Shown here piece after piece: positions 1 through 8,020 of a stretch of 61,052 nucleotides of DNA. Within the stretch, counting starts at the first letter, position 1. Each line of letters opens with the position of its first letter. This DNA comes from Candidatus Obscuribacterales bacterium. GTDB taxonomy: Bacteria; Cyanobacteriota; Vampirovibrionia; Obscuribacterales; Obscuribacteraceae. Location of the stretch: assembly GCA_020050685.1 (NCBI GenBank), contig JAGVKG010000036.1:1-61052 (forward strand), written 5' to 3'. The notes beneath the pieces were generated by a model, which made no database searches, was not told where the DNA came from, and saw only the letters and a list, made by a program, of their open reading frames with translations. The translations under genes and the position numbers were made by a program.

Positions 1-62
1 AGCAACCGCCTCGTGACCCCACGACGACGGCCCTCTTATCCATAATTCCAGGATTAGGGCAG

Positions 63-1829
63 TTGGCAAACGGCGAGACACGCAAAGGTTTTCTCTTCCT
101 TGGCGTTACTGCCATCAATTTCTTGATTTTCCTTTGCCTTTGCTTTACCGATCCAATTTTGCGCGGCTTACTTGATTTTGGTGGTGCCTTCCACGTTAAA
201 CCAAATCGCATACTTGTTCACGTGCTGCTTGAGTCACATATGGGCAGTATGGTTTCGATCATATTTATAGGACTCTGCCTTACCTTTACTTTTTACGCCA
301 TGCGCGATGCTTACGATCATGCCGCCATGGTGCATCGCCGTCATATATATCCCGAATACGTAATTGACATGCCGGAAGCAACTTCTGGTTCTTATATATT
401 CCATTATTCGTTGATGATCTTGTGTTTCATTCTGGCGTTTTTCTTCTTGATACCACCGCCACCAAAAACCCAAGTCACGGATATTGAATTCATTCAAAAT
501 CAACCGCCGACACAAAAGAAAATTCGCTCGCAAAGACACGCCGAGCATGCATCTGAATCGGCCGGTCGTCATAATCCTAATAAACCGGTTGTTGCACCGT
601 CGCCTCAACCGAAGGCCGCCAGTCAATCTCATGCGCCATCGCCGCGCCCGTCACATCAATCGCAAGCTCCGGCACCAACGCCGAGTCCGACGCACGCACC
701 AACTCCGCATCCAACTGCGCACCAGTCACCGGCGCCATCTCCGGCTCCTCACCCATCACCATCACCGAGCCCATCGCCGCATCCAACACCCTCACCAATG
801 GCCAGACCAACTCCTATGCCGATGGCCCATCCATCGCCATCGCCGAGTCCGTCGCCGAGTCCTTCGCCATCACCATCTCCGCGACCAACTCCGACAGCAT
901 CACATTCACCAAGCCCGAGTCCTTCGCCCATGCCGACGCCGAGATCGTTTTCGCCTGGTGCACCAAGTCCCTCGCCTTCACCAACCACTATGACAAGAAC
1001 CATGGGTGGTGGCGCACCGATGCCGTCGGCTCATGCACCGGCTTCACGTGGTGGCGGTGGTGCGACAAGCGCTCCTTCACCAATTGCCTTTGCTCCAACC
1101 GGTGGTTTTGGTGGTTTCTTTGCCCCTGCCCCTAAAGCAGGTGGTGGCGGATCTGCCCCAGGCAGTAACGTTCCAACCGGTGCCCCCGGTCCAGTCTCTG
1201 CCACCGGCGGTGGTGGCGGCAGTCGAGGCGCACCGATGCCAGTTCCATCAATGGGTGGTGGTGGCAGTCGATCATCATCAGGTGGTGGCGGCGGTGGTGC
1301 TGGCGCACCGGCTCCGGTTCGCGCCGGTGGCGGCGGCGGACGTCCCGGATCCACAGGTTCTGGTGCTGGTGTAGGTGTTGCACCATCAGTGCCACGTGGT
1401 GGTGGCGGTAGTCCAGGTGCTGGTGCCTCGCCCGGTGGTGGCGGTGGCGAAGGTGCCGAAGGCAATCCAGATAGAAACAATAACCCAACTGGCAGACCAA
1501 GTCTTGCTGCTCAACCAGACGTTGACTTTGGTCCTTACATGCAGGACTTGCAAAGAAGAATTAAGAAGGCCTGGTTCCCACCGAGAGGACAAGAGTCAAG
1601 AAGAGTGACGGTTGTTTTCAAGATACATAGTGGTGGTGAATTATCTCATCTACGTCTGGAGCGTTCGTCCGGAAATGCTTCTGCCGACCAGGCAGCCTTG
1701 CGTGCCGTGGAAAACGCCGCCCCCTTCAGACCTCTACCTCAAGGTGCACCACCGGATGTCGATATTCAATTTACCTTTGATTACAACGTTTTTGGTGGGG
1801 GGGGACGTGGCACATTCCGCCAACTCTGA
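63..1829 (+). CDS. tonB: TonB-family energy transducer with long Pro/Ser/Gly linker
   Basis: Likely periplasm-spanning arm that passes proton-motive force from ExbB/ExbD to an outer-membrane transporter. The last ~100 residues (from about residue 486) resemble a TonB C-terminal domain, with an amphipathic start, the RRIKKAWFPP segment and an ending that pairs G-rich strands. Hydrophobic segments sit at about 11-31, 57-80 and 111-130; the third is followed by PPPPK as in ordinary TonB, so two extra N-terminal helices are present. Residues ~170-320 are Pro/Ser/Thr/His-rich and ~330-470 Gly-rich, both likely disordered. The TTG start at 63 is provisional: the frame stays open to base 1, so the gene could begin before the window. 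It is followed directly by exbB and exbD. No outer-membrane receptor is seen nearby. Confidence 0.85.
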   Translation: MANGETRKGFLFLGVTAINFLIFLCLCFTDPILRGLLDFGGAFHVKPNRILVHVLLESHMGSMVSIIFIGLCLTFTFYAMRDAYDHAAMVHRRHIYPEYVIDMPEATSGSYIFHYSLMILCFILAFFFLIPPPPKTQVTDIEFIQNQPPTQKKIRSQRHAEHASESAGRHNPNKPVVAPSPQPKAASQSHAPSPRPSHQSQAPAPTPSPTHAPTPHPTAHQSPAPSPAPHPSPSPSPSPHPTPSPMARPTPMPMAHPSPSPSPSPSPSPSPSPRPTPTASHSPSPSPSPMPTPRSFSPGAPSPSPSPTTMTRTMGGGAPMPSAHAPASRGGGGATSAPSPIAFAPTGGFGGFFAPAPKAGGGGSAPGSNVPTGAPGPVSATGGGGGSRGAPMPVPSMGGGGSRSSSGGGGGGAGAPAPVRAGGGGGRPGSTGSGAGVGVAPSVPRGGGGSPGAGASPGGGGGEGAEGNPDRNNNPTGRPSLAAQPDVDFGPYMQDLQRRIKKAWFPPRGQESRRVTVVFKIHSGGELSHLRLERSSGNASADQAALRAVENAAPFRPLPQGAPPDVDIQFTFDYNVFGGGGRGTFRQL

Positions 1830-1880
1830 TACACTCATGCATGGTATTTTTGTAACGTCCTTGGCATTGCAGGAGAAATA

Positions 1881-2522
1881 ATGGAAAGTAAATTCTTCAC
1901 GTTTTTCATGGAGTTCATGATTAAGGACTGGTTTGCGTCCATTCCGATTACGATTTGTTCAATTTTGACGGTCGCAGTTGTGATTGAAAGATATCTCTAT
2001 TATCAAAAAAATCGCCGGGACGTTTCTGCCTTCATCCACCAACTACAACGCGAATTGGAGCGTGGGCAGTTGCAAGCAGCTCAAGCTACATGTAGCCGTT
2101 TAGGTGGTGTGGTTGGCGAAGTTGCTGAAGAAGGCGTTCGCCTCATGGCTGAACAAAAAGAAGATTTCTCCAAGGCATTTGATATCACAGTCGGTCTTGT
2201 CACCCGCAAACTGGAAAAGAACTTGGCAATTCTCGGCACTATTGGTGCCACCTGCCCATTTATTGGTTTGTTCGGAACAGTGGTAGGCGTTGTGTTCACC
2301 CTTGACCAACTCGGTGTTGGTGGTGGTGGTACACCGGTTGTGGTGACAGGCGTTGCTAAAGCCCTTATTGCTACAGGCTACGGTCTGGTTGTCGCCATTA
2401 TGGCGGTTATCTTCAACAACACTTACACTAATACGGTCAAGCGTTTTGATGATGACTTCTTGCTCTTGAAACTTTTGTTCCTGAGCTTTGTCGGCACAGA
2501 ACAAGCCAGAGCATCACGATAA
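1881..2522 (+). CDS. exbB: ExbB/TolQ/MotA-family proton channel subunit
   Basis: Inner-membrane channel subunit that with ExbD converts proton flow into movement of TonB. The 213 residues are usual for the family. Hydrophobic helices lie near 21-41, 115-142 and 155-178. The segment GATCPFIGLFGTVVGVV is the characteristic MotA/TolQ/ExbB pore helix, followed by GVAKALIATGYGLVVAI. The ATG follows a GGAGAAAT ribosome-binding site. It sits between tonB and exbD in the same direction, 51 bases after tonB, so the three form one transcription unit. TolQ is the alternative, but the TonB-like upstream gene and the absence of TolA/TolB/Pal favour ExbB. Confidence 0.93.
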   Translation: MESKFFTFFMEFMIKDWFASIPITICSILTVAVVIERYLYYQKNRRDVSAFIHQLQRELERGQLQAAQATCSRLGGVVGEVAEEGVRLMAEQKEDFSKAFDITVGLVTRKLEKNLAILGTIGATCPFIGLFGTVVGVVFTLDQLGVGGGGTPVVVTGVAKALIATGYGLVVAIMAVIFNNTYTNTVKRFDDDFLLLKLLFLSFVGTEQARASR

Positions 2523-2552
2523 CTCGCTTACGCAAATAGCGCTACAATCTTA

Positions 2553-2565
2553 AAAGGAGGTGATT
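2553..2565 (+). promoter_or_regulatory. Very strong Shine-Dalgarno for exbD
   Basis: AAAGGAGGTGATT is a near-perfect complement of the 16S rRNA 3' end, with the ATG at 2571. It is much stronger than most sites in this window and suggests high translation of ExbD, a subunit needed in several copies per complex. Confidence 0.75.
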
Positions 2566-2570
2566 AGGCT

Positions 2571-2999
2571 ATGTCCATGGGAGCCGTGGGTGATACGTTT
2601 GAGGAAATCAACGTCACGCCGCTTACAGATGTATTTCTTGTGCTTCTCGTGATCATGATCCTGATCGCTCCTCTTATCGACAAGTCTGATTTGAAGATCA
2701 AGCCTCCGGATACCCGCAATGCCAAGAAGGACGATTCCAGTAAGGCCATCTTTATAGATATCGATAAGGACGGACAGATCGCGATTAATTCCAAGCTGAT
2801 TGAAAAAGGCGCCGACTCAGAGACCTTGCAAGCCAAAATCAAAGAGCTACAAATGCGAGCCGGACGAGACGACGTGCCGGTTACTGTCAATGCAGATGGC
2901 GACGCTAAGCAGCGCGATGTGGTGGCAATCATGACCGCCGCAGCGGCGGCTGGTATCAAACGCATGCGTATTGCTACTCTGCAAGAAGCTCAGTACTAG
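2571..2999 (+). CDS. exbD: ExbD/TolR-family biopolymer transport protein
   Basis: Partner of ExbB in the TonB motor. It has one N-terminal membrane helix (about 20-40) and a periplasmic domain. Asp20, in NVTPLTDVFLVLLVIM, matches the single conserved membrane aspartate that carries protons in ExbD/TolR. Length (142 aa) is typical. The periplasmic part ends in the family-like segment that contains AIMTAAAAAGIKRMRIAT. It lies 48 bases after exbB and 17 bases before aroE, so aroE may be cotranscribed. Confidence 0.93.
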   Translation: MSMGAVGDTFEEINVTPLTDVFLVLLVIMILIAPLIDKSDLKIKPPDTRNAKKDDSSKAIFIDIDKDGQIAINSKLIEKGADSETLQAKIKELQMRAGRDDVPVTVNADGDAKQRDVVAIMTAAAAAGIKRMRIATLQEAQY

Positions 3000-3016
3000 C
3001 TCTGAATTGAATTTAT

Positions 3017-3916
3017 ATGTATTACTTTCTTGGTCTGATTGGGCACCCGACAGCTCATTCTTTGTCGCCTTACATGCACAAAGCTGCCCTCCAACATTTT
3101 GGGCTTGCTGGTGACTATCAGCTTTTTGACATAGCCCCAAATAACTCTCAATCGGCATCCGACAAGCCTCCAGTTGAAGATGCGGTCAAGAGAATCATTG
3201 CCAGCGCTCTAAACAAGTCGGATACGCTTTGTGGTTTGAACGTCACCGTTCCTCATAAGGAAATTGCTTTGCAATTTGCAGACAAGTTGACCGCAGAGGC
3301 AAAGTTAGTTAATGCAATCAACTGCCTCAAGATAAGCGAAGAAACCCAAGGCCAAATCATCGGACACAATACAGACCTGGAAGGCTTCACTAAATCGGTG
3401 CAAGAGGCATTTCCCGGCTCACCAAATCAGGCCGCTTGCGTACTCGGTACAGGCGGAGCCGCCAAGGCTGCCGTAATTGGTCTGACTCGACTTGGTTACA
3501 AGCAAATTGCCATTGTCTTTCGTAATAGACATAAAGCCACAACCGTCCGCTCTTATTTCAGCAAACTTTATCCCTCAGTTAAATTTCAAATGATTGACTG
3601 TCAGGATCTAATACCGCTAAAAAATTGCGACTTGCTGGTTAATGCCACCACGATTGGTTTAAACAATTTGCCCCCACCTGATTGGGCCGCCAGTTTTTTC
3701 GAACGCTTACCGGTCCAAACATTCTTTTACGATATGGTTTATCACAAAGATGGTCACTCTACCGCGCTTATGCAATTGGCGCACGACAAAAATCTCAGCA
3801 CCCTCGATGGGAAAGACATGCTGATTAATCAGGCAATCGCATCGTTCTCATTCTGGACAAATCTCACCTGTCCCAAAGAAGTGATGCAGGACGCGCTTGT
3901 GCGGGCCCTCGGCTAA
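3017..3916 (+). CDS. aroE: Shikimate dehydrogenase
   Basis: Cytosolic enzyme that reduces 3-dehydroshikimate to shikimate with NADPH in aromatic amino-acid synthesis. The shikimate-binding start LIGHPTAHSLSPYMHKAAL (8-26) is classic. The catalytic pair is visible as Lys81 in NVTVPHKE and Asp120 in HNTDLEGF. The dinucleotide-binding turn is GTGGAAK (144-150), followed by the NATTIGL segment. The protein is a little long at 299 aa because of an insert at about 42-68. No other aro gene is present. It starts 17 bases after exbD, which suggests cotranscription without a functional link. Confidence 0.95.
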   Translation: MYYFLGLIGHPTAHSLSPYMHKAALQHFGLAGDYQLFDIAPNNSQSASDKPPVEDAVKRIIASALNKSDTLCGLNVTVPHKEIALQFADKLTAEAKLVNAINCLKISEETQGQIIGHNTDLEGFTKSVQEAFPGSPNQAACVLGTGGAAKAAVIGLTRLGYKQIAIVFRNRHKATTVRSYFSKLYPSVKFQMIDCQDLIPLKNCDLLVNATTIGLNNLPPPDWAASFFERLPVQTFFYDMVYHKDGHSTALMQLAHDKNLSTLDGKDMLINQAIASFSFWTNLTCPKEVMQDALVRALG

Positions 3917-3995
3917 CAACATCTTGCGCTTTCTCATAAGCAGTGTACTCTTAGAATGGTAGCTCTTTGAGAAAAGATCTAAAAAGGAAAAGCTG

Positions 3996-4595
3996 ATGTT
4001 TTGGGATGGGATTTGCGCGCTCCTAATTATCATATTGGCCTTCGCAGGCTTTAAGCGCGGCTTAACTGGAAGTTGGGTGGGTTTGCTGGCCATGGCAATT
4101 GCTACCGTGATTGTCCAACATTACTATATAGATTTCTCGGCTTGGGTCCTTTCTAGACTACGCACAAGCCCACAAACATCGGTGCTGGTCGGCTATGTAA
4201 TCATTTGGTTAGTAACAGAAGGCGTCTGCGAACTGATCTTGAATAACATGGTCAGACGCAAATCAGGTGGGGCACCAATCCTCATTGATCAAATTGCCGG
4301 ATTGGGTTATGGGTTGCTAAAAGGCTCAGTCATAGTGGTACTACCTTTGATGGCCACATCTGTGCCAATCAAAATTCCTTCACCGCCACCAGATCGCTCC
4401 GGTCTGATTGTGCCATTCAGCGCTGAAACTGAATCAGCTTTGTACTTACTGCCCACCTATCAAAACGTAGCACTTTCCTTGCTCGCCTCACCAATTGCAA
4501 AATATGTGGTGTCAGAAAGTCCGCCAAGCTTCAAACTAGATTTCTCCACTGTCAAAGAGAAAAAAGAAGACAGTGAAGGTCAATCAGACCAATAG
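3996..4595 (+). CDS. CvpA-family membrane protein
   Basis: A 199-residue inner-membrane protein with about four hydrophobic helices (roughly 5-20, 27-45, 63-80 and 103-125). The layout, a first helix followed by GFKRG and a C-terminal polar tail, fits the CvpA family. That family is linked to colicin V production and envelope/division phenotypes, but its biochemical role is poorly known. The tail beyond residue ~185 is charged (KEKKEDSEG). The ATG follows AAAAAGGAAAAGCTG, a usable ribosome-binding site. The family call rests on topology and N-terminal resemblance. Confidence 0.7.
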   Translation: MFWDGICALLIIILAFAGFKRGLTGSWVGLLAMAIATVIVQHYYIDFSAWVLSRLRTSPQTSVLVGYVIIWLVTEGVCELILNNMVRRKSGGAPILIDQIAGLGYGLLKGSVIVVLPLMATSVPIKIPSPPPDRSGLIVPFSAETESALYLLPTYQNVALSLLASPIAKYVVSESPPSFKLDFSTVKEKKEDSEGQSDQ

Positions 4596-4624
4596 CAAGA
4601 ACCTCTCATAAGAGATTGTTTCAT

Positions 4625-4662
4625 GAGAGATCCTTCGTCGGCTGCGCCTCCTCAGGATGACA
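4625..4662. repeat. Intergenic dispersed repeat (GAGATCCTTCG ... CTCAGGATGACA)
   Basis: Between the convergent cvpA-like and SCP2 genes lies GAGAGATCCTTCG, a short variable middle, then CTCAGGATGACA. The same ends recur at 27446-27475, with two further CTCAGGATGA copies after it. The sequence resembles a non-coding intergenic element that I recall from many bacterial phyla; that recollection was not checked here. Confidence 0.6.
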
Positions 4663-4670
4663 ATTGATAT

Positions 4671-5030
4671 TTAAATAAATGGCACTTGTCCGTCAAAGAA
4701 GATTGGCACGAGCTGCATAGCCAGACCGAGCTCGCCTTCGATGGAAAGAATGCCGGAAAGTGCAGCGGTCATTGCGGACATGCGTCCGGACATAATCAAT
4801 TCCAGATCTTCGGCTGTGACAGTTATTTTGCAATCAGGCTCAACTGTGGATTGACCATTCTCAGGCTCAAACTCGCATTTGCCATCGTTGATCTTGGCTA
4901 ACCAGGAGCCGCCATTTTCGCCTTCAATGTTGAACAAGAAGGTGGCGTTAAAGTCTTTTGCTGCCTCAGGCTTGAACCGGCGGCTGAGTTCTTCAATAGT
5001 TTTGTTTGCAAGCACTGAGAACATCCTCAT
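4671..5030 (-). CDS. SCP2 sterol-binding-domain protein
   Basis: Small cytosolic protein of the SCP2 fold, which binds lipids or other hydrophobic ligands. The segment NATFLFNIEG...W.AKINDGKCEFE..., then DCKITVTAEDLELIMSGRM and an ending with GLAMQLVPIFF, follows the SCP2 pattern throughout. The frame is open to 5123, but the ATG at 5030 was chosen because a TATAAT -10 element lies at 5070-5075 on this strand, inside the longer frame. Another in-frame ATG is at 5024. Physiological ligand unknown. It is divergent from the DUF721 gene. Confidence 0.8.
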   Translation of the reverse strand: MRMFSVLANKTIEELSRRFKPEAAKDFNATFLFNIEGENGGSWLAKINDGKCEFEPENGQSTVEPDCKITVTAEDLELIMSGRMSAMTAALSGILSIEGELGLAMQLVPIFFDGQVPFI

Positions 5031-5069
5031 AATTGAAAAATTCAACGGGAAAAAATCTTTTGAAAACGG

Positions 5070-5075
5070 ATTATA
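5070..5075 (-). promoter_or_regulatory. -10 element for the SCP2 gene
   Basis: Perfect TATAAT on the minus strand, about 40 bases before the ATG at 5030. The -35 candidate (TTCCAA at 5093-5098, 17-base spacer) is weak. It supports the short start of the SCP2 gene. Confidence 0.5.
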
Positions 5076-5166
5076 TCGCAATTGGCGGGCTATTGGAAAC
5101 ATGAGGAAACTTTTGTTGATCAAATGCTACTCATCCATTTAAGATCCGCTTAGTCCCTGAGCAAGT

Positions 5167-5859
5167 TTGGACCGCTCTGCCCAAATGAAAAATTCCTTGT
5201 CGCGCGTTAATACCGTTCTCGACTCACTGCTTAACAAGCTGGGTCTTGATAAGCGTTTGCGCGAGCGTTGCTTAATGGATCTCTGGCCCAGCCTGGTGGG
5301 AGATTTCTTTGACCAGAGGACTCGCCCGCTGTTTATCGATAGCGAAAATCAGCTGGTTGTAGCGGTCAAGGACGCCTCTGTCGGTCAGGAGTTGAGTCTG
5401 CGTAAGCGAGACATCCTCTTGCGCCTTAAGGCTTGTGCACAAGGGCTCAATCTGGTGGTTAAAGGCTTGCGGTTTGATATGAAGGCTTACTATCAAGTAG
5501 CGCCCAAATCAGAACTTCAATTTACTGCCGAGCCGACGTTGCCAGAACCTGAGCAAAACGATTTAGATCAAGTTGCGCTTACCCAAGACGAGCTCGGTCG
5601 AATTGCTGAATTAAGAGGCTCCCTTGTCAAGCGGGGCATCGATGTAAATTTAAGTCAGCGTATGGTTTCTCTATATGAGAACAAGATTAGGCTTAGGTCT
5701 TGGCAAAAATCCAATGGATATCCGATATGCCCCCTTTGCAACTCCACCTCTACCCACCTGCATGGTTCATCACGCCTCTGCTCAAGCTGTTTTTTGGAGG
5801 AAATAAATGCCAAGAAGTCGGGCAGCAAATCAACTAGCCATTTGGACAATTACATTTGA
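5167..5859 (+). CDS. DUF721/DciA-like protein with C-terminal zinc ribbon
   Basis: The first ~100 residues resemble DUF721, the family of DciA, which acts on the replicative helicase in many bacteria lacking DnaC: a helix with LDSLLNKLGLDKRL, then W..LVG....QRTRPLFID..NQLVVAVKD. The middle (120-185) is unassigned. The C-terminus has a four-cysteine zinc ribbon, CPLC and CSSC separated by 13 residues (CxxC-x13-CxxC). The TTG at 5167 gives the longest product; an ATG at 5185 (MKNSLSRV) is equally possible. The helicase-loader role is a family inference; the zinc ribbon is not part of the usual short DciA. Confidence 0.7.
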   Translation: MDRSAQMKNSLSRVNTVLDSLLNKLGLDKRLRERCLMDLWPSLVGDFFDQRTRPLFIDSENQLVVAVKDASVGQELSLRKRDILLRLKACAQGLNLVVKGLRFDMKAYYQVAPKSELQFTAEPTLPEPEQNDLDQVALTQDELGRIAELRGSLVKRGIDVNLSQRMVSLYENKIRLRSWQKSNGYPICPLCNSTSTHLHGSSRLCSSCFLEEINAKKSGSKSTSHLDNYI

Positions 5860-5920
5860 TCATTTCAAGGCTTCCTAATGACTTCCGTGATATTATCGCC
5901 TTCCCAATTAGATTTCCCAA

Positions 5921-5926
5921 TATAAT
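5921..5926 (+). promoter_or_regulatory. -10 element directly before ftsE (possible leaderless start)
   Basis: TATAAT ends seven bases before the GTG at 5933, so transcription would begin at or beside the start codon. No Shine-Dalgarno is visible between them, and no good -35 is seen. Confidence 0.45.
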
Positions 5927-5932
5927 TGACCT

Positions 5933-6622
5933 GTGATTCGCTTACAAAACGTCAACAAAGATTACGTTGGTCGCCCAGCTTTGGCGAACATCAATTTGCA
6001 AATTGGTCTCGGCGAATTTGCCTTTTTGGTTGGCCCGTCTGGCGCAGGTAAATCGACGCTAATGCGTCTTCTTTATCGCGAAGAAGTACCAACATCAGGC
6101 AAAGTGCTAATTGGCGGTGTGGATATCACGCGCCTTGAGCCTCGCCAAATTCCACTTTTGCGCAGGCGCCTGGGTATCGTCTTCCAAGACTACAAACTTT
6201 TGCCCCGACAAACAGTTTTCGAGAACGTCTCATATATCCTACGAGCACTGGGTGTGGAAGGCGACCAAGTAATTCGTCGCGTTACGTCTGCACTATGCGT
6301 AGTTAATTTGGAAGACAAGGCCGATGCCTATCCGGATGAATTATCCGGTGGCGAACAACAACGTGTCGGCATTGCCCGGGCAATCGTCAATGGACCACCG
6401 GTATTATTGGCTGATGAACCAACCGGCAATCTTGATCCACAAACATCTTTGGAAATTGTGCAATTGCTTGAGAGAATTTCTCAACGAGGTACAACAGTCT
6501 TAATTTCCACGCACGATCAATTTATTGTTAATTCCTTGCGCCGCCGCGTGGTAAGCCTTAAGGGCGGTCAGTTGATCTCAGATGTAGATTCAGGCGTCTA
6601 CGAGATGGAGGCTCGAGCATAG
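5933..6622 (+). CDS. ftsE: Cell-division ABC ATPase FtsE
   Basis: ATPase that with FtsX forms the divisome ABC complex regulating septal peptidoglycan hydrolysis. It has the Walker A GPSGAGKS (34-41), Q-loop in [11 protein letters not shown], signature [14 protein letters not shown], Walker [12 protein letters not shown] and the H-loop STHD. The FQDYKLL segment is characteristic of FtsE among ABC ATPases. Length 229 aa is normal. The GTG start is supported by the conserved MIRLQNV opening. ftsX follows after 3 bases, so the pair is translationally linked. Confidence 0.95.
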   Translation: MIRLQNVNKDYVGRPALANINLQIGLGEFAFLVGPSGAGKSTLMRLLYREEVPTSGKVLIGGVDITRLEPRQIPLLRRRLGIVFQDYKLLPRQTVFENVSYILRALGVEGDQVIRRVTSALCVVNLEDKADAYPDELSGGEQQRVGIARAIVNGPPVLLADEPTGNLDPQTSLEIVQLLERISQRGTTVLISTHDQFIVNSLRRRVVSLKGGQLISDVDSGVYEMEARA

Positions 6623-6625
6623 GCT

Positions 6626-7495
6626 ATGCGACAAATACGCATCCTGACTCAAGTAGCCAGGGAAACATTTAGCGGTATGAAGCGCTCCGGTTGGTCCAAC
6701 TGGCTGGTGATCGGCATCTTAGCCATGGCACTGACCATATTTGGTGGCATCCTGCAATTGACCATGACATTGAAAAATGTGGTTGATTCATGGGGATCAC
6801 AATTAGAAATATCGGCCTATTTGAAAGATGGTTACGAAGCACGCATGGTGGCAAAACGCTTAAGCCAACTACCAAACATTAGCCTGGTTGAAATCGTTCC
6901 TAAAGATGTGGCTTGGCAAGACATGCAATCGCGTTTCCGCGTTGCTTCTTTGAAAAATCCTTTGCCCGACACTCTGCATGTCAGATTGATGCGAGCCGAT
7001 GCTGTTGAATCGACTGCTAATGCAATTAGAAAAGTAAATGGCGTGGAACATGTTCGCTATCCACTCAAGGTGGCAAATTCAATTAATCGCTTCCGCCATT
7101 TTCTCGAAATTGCCGGACTAGTTCTCACAGCCAGTTTAACTGCTGCCACACTAATCGTGATCGGTAATACGATTCACCTCGTCATTCAAGCCCGTCATCG
7201 CGAAATTGAAATTCTTTCCTTAATGGGTGTCAGCCCTTGGTACATACGCTCGCCCCTTGTTTTACAAGGAGCACTTTATGGCAGCTTGTCAGCACTGCTG
7301 GCCATTCTCAACCTCGGTGCCGTGCGCCTTTACTTCGATAGTTTCCTCAGAGAACAATTAGTGGGATTCATGCCGCTGTTTTCCCAAAACTTAGAGTACG
7401 GCATGCAGCCGACCTTCTTTGCTTTGTTAGTTTTGGGAATAGTTGTCGGCGCTGGTGGCTCTGCTTGGACCTCAGGTCGCTATATCAAGATCTAG
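6626..7495 (+). CDS. ftsX: Cell-division ABC permease FtsX
   Basis: Membrane partner of FtsE that relays ATP hydrolysis to periplasmic peptidoglycan hydrolases. The 289-residue layout fits: an N-terminal helix (about 25-47), an extracytoplasmic loop with EISAYLKDGYE and a PDTLHVRL strand, then three helices (about 167-190, 215-235 and 265-283). The segment RHREIEILSLMGVSPWYIR is the FtsX/MacB-type coupling region. It starts 3 bases after ftsE. No hydrolase partner such as EnvC is adjacent. Confidence 0.93.
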   Translation: MRQIRILTQVARETFSGMKRSGWSNWLVIGILAMALTIFGGILQLTMTLKNVVDSWGSQLEISAYLKDGYEARMVAKRLSQLPNISLVEIVPKDVAWQDMQSRFRVASLKNPLPDTLHVRLMRADAVESTANAIRKVNGVEHVRYPLKVANSINRFRHFLEIAGLVLTASLTAATLIVIGNTIHLVIQARHREIEILSLMGVSPWYIRSPLVLQGALYGSLSALLAILNLGAVRLYFDSFLREQLVGFMPLFSQNLEYGMQPTFFALLVLGIVVGAGGSAWTSGRYIKI

Positions 7496-7543
7496 AACTA
7501 GCTTTCCAAACATCTCAATCAATTTAATAACTTGCCTGCCAGA

Positions 7544-7549
7544 TATAAT
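7544..7549 (+). promoter_or_regulatory. -10 element before small secreted protein
   Basis: TATAAT 32 bases before the ATG at 7581, in a 85-base gap after ftsX. AAGG at 7569-7572 can serve as ribosome-binding site. No clear -35. Confidence 0.4.
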
Positions 7550-7580
7550 GGAATTCGTGAACTGATAAGGTAGACAAGCT

Positions 7581-7979
7581 ATGAAACGAACATTTGCTGC
7601 CCTGGTGATTCTAGTTACCTTCTTGATCCAACCATTGGCGAGCCTAGCTATCGACCACAATTTTGTTGGTTATTTAGTAGACAAGAAATGTTCCACAACT
7701 TGGCAAAAGTCGAAAGGCGCAATTAAGCAAGTAATTGATCACAGCAAAGACTGCGCGCTCAGTAGTGATGCTTTGCTAGATGGCTATGTGCTCTACACCG
7801 TAGATGGCCGCTGGCTACCTCTAGACAAAAAGGGAAACAAGCTTGCGCGCGAAACTATTGCTTTGAGCTCGAACCCTAGAGGTGTGCGCGTCAGCCTGAT
7901 TGGCGAATTAATTGGCGACACACTGAAAGTTAGACGCATACTCGAAGTTCCTGAACCGTCTGCCAAGGACAAAAAATAA
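7581..7979 (+). CDS. Small secreted protein of unknown function
   Basis: A 132-residue protein with a clear signal peptide (MKRTFAALVILVTFLIQPLASLA). The mature part has two Cys residues, in VDKKCS and KDCALS, flanking a His (DHSKDC). It continues with GYVLYTVDGRWLPLDKKGNKLA and a basic beta-rich end. This layout resembles small exported proteins I recall from Acidobacteria and related phyla, but I assign no function. The two cysteines could form a disulphide or bind a metal. It has its own -10 element, so it is probably separate from ftsEX. Confidence 0.75.
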   Translation: MKRTFAALVILVTFLIQPLASLAIDHNFVGYLVDKKCSTTWQKSKGAIKQVIDHSKDCALSSDALLDGYVLYTVDGRWLPLDKKGNKLARETIALSSNPRGVRVSLIGELIGDTLKVRRILEVPEPSAKDKK

Positions 7980-8020
7980 TTCTGCATTGTCCATATATTA
8001 GACTAGCAAATTTCTTAGTG

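Noticed and set aside
484-993. Plus-strand 169-codon frame inside tonB
   Set aside because: It is a shifted reading of the Pro/Ser/His codon repeats and is Arg/His-biased without any domain.
1031-1480. Minus-strand 149-codon frame opposite the tonB linker
   Set aside because: Its Pro-rich product is the mirror of the Gly-codon repeats of tonB. It has no own start signal and the C-terminal TonB domain fixes the plus-strand frame.
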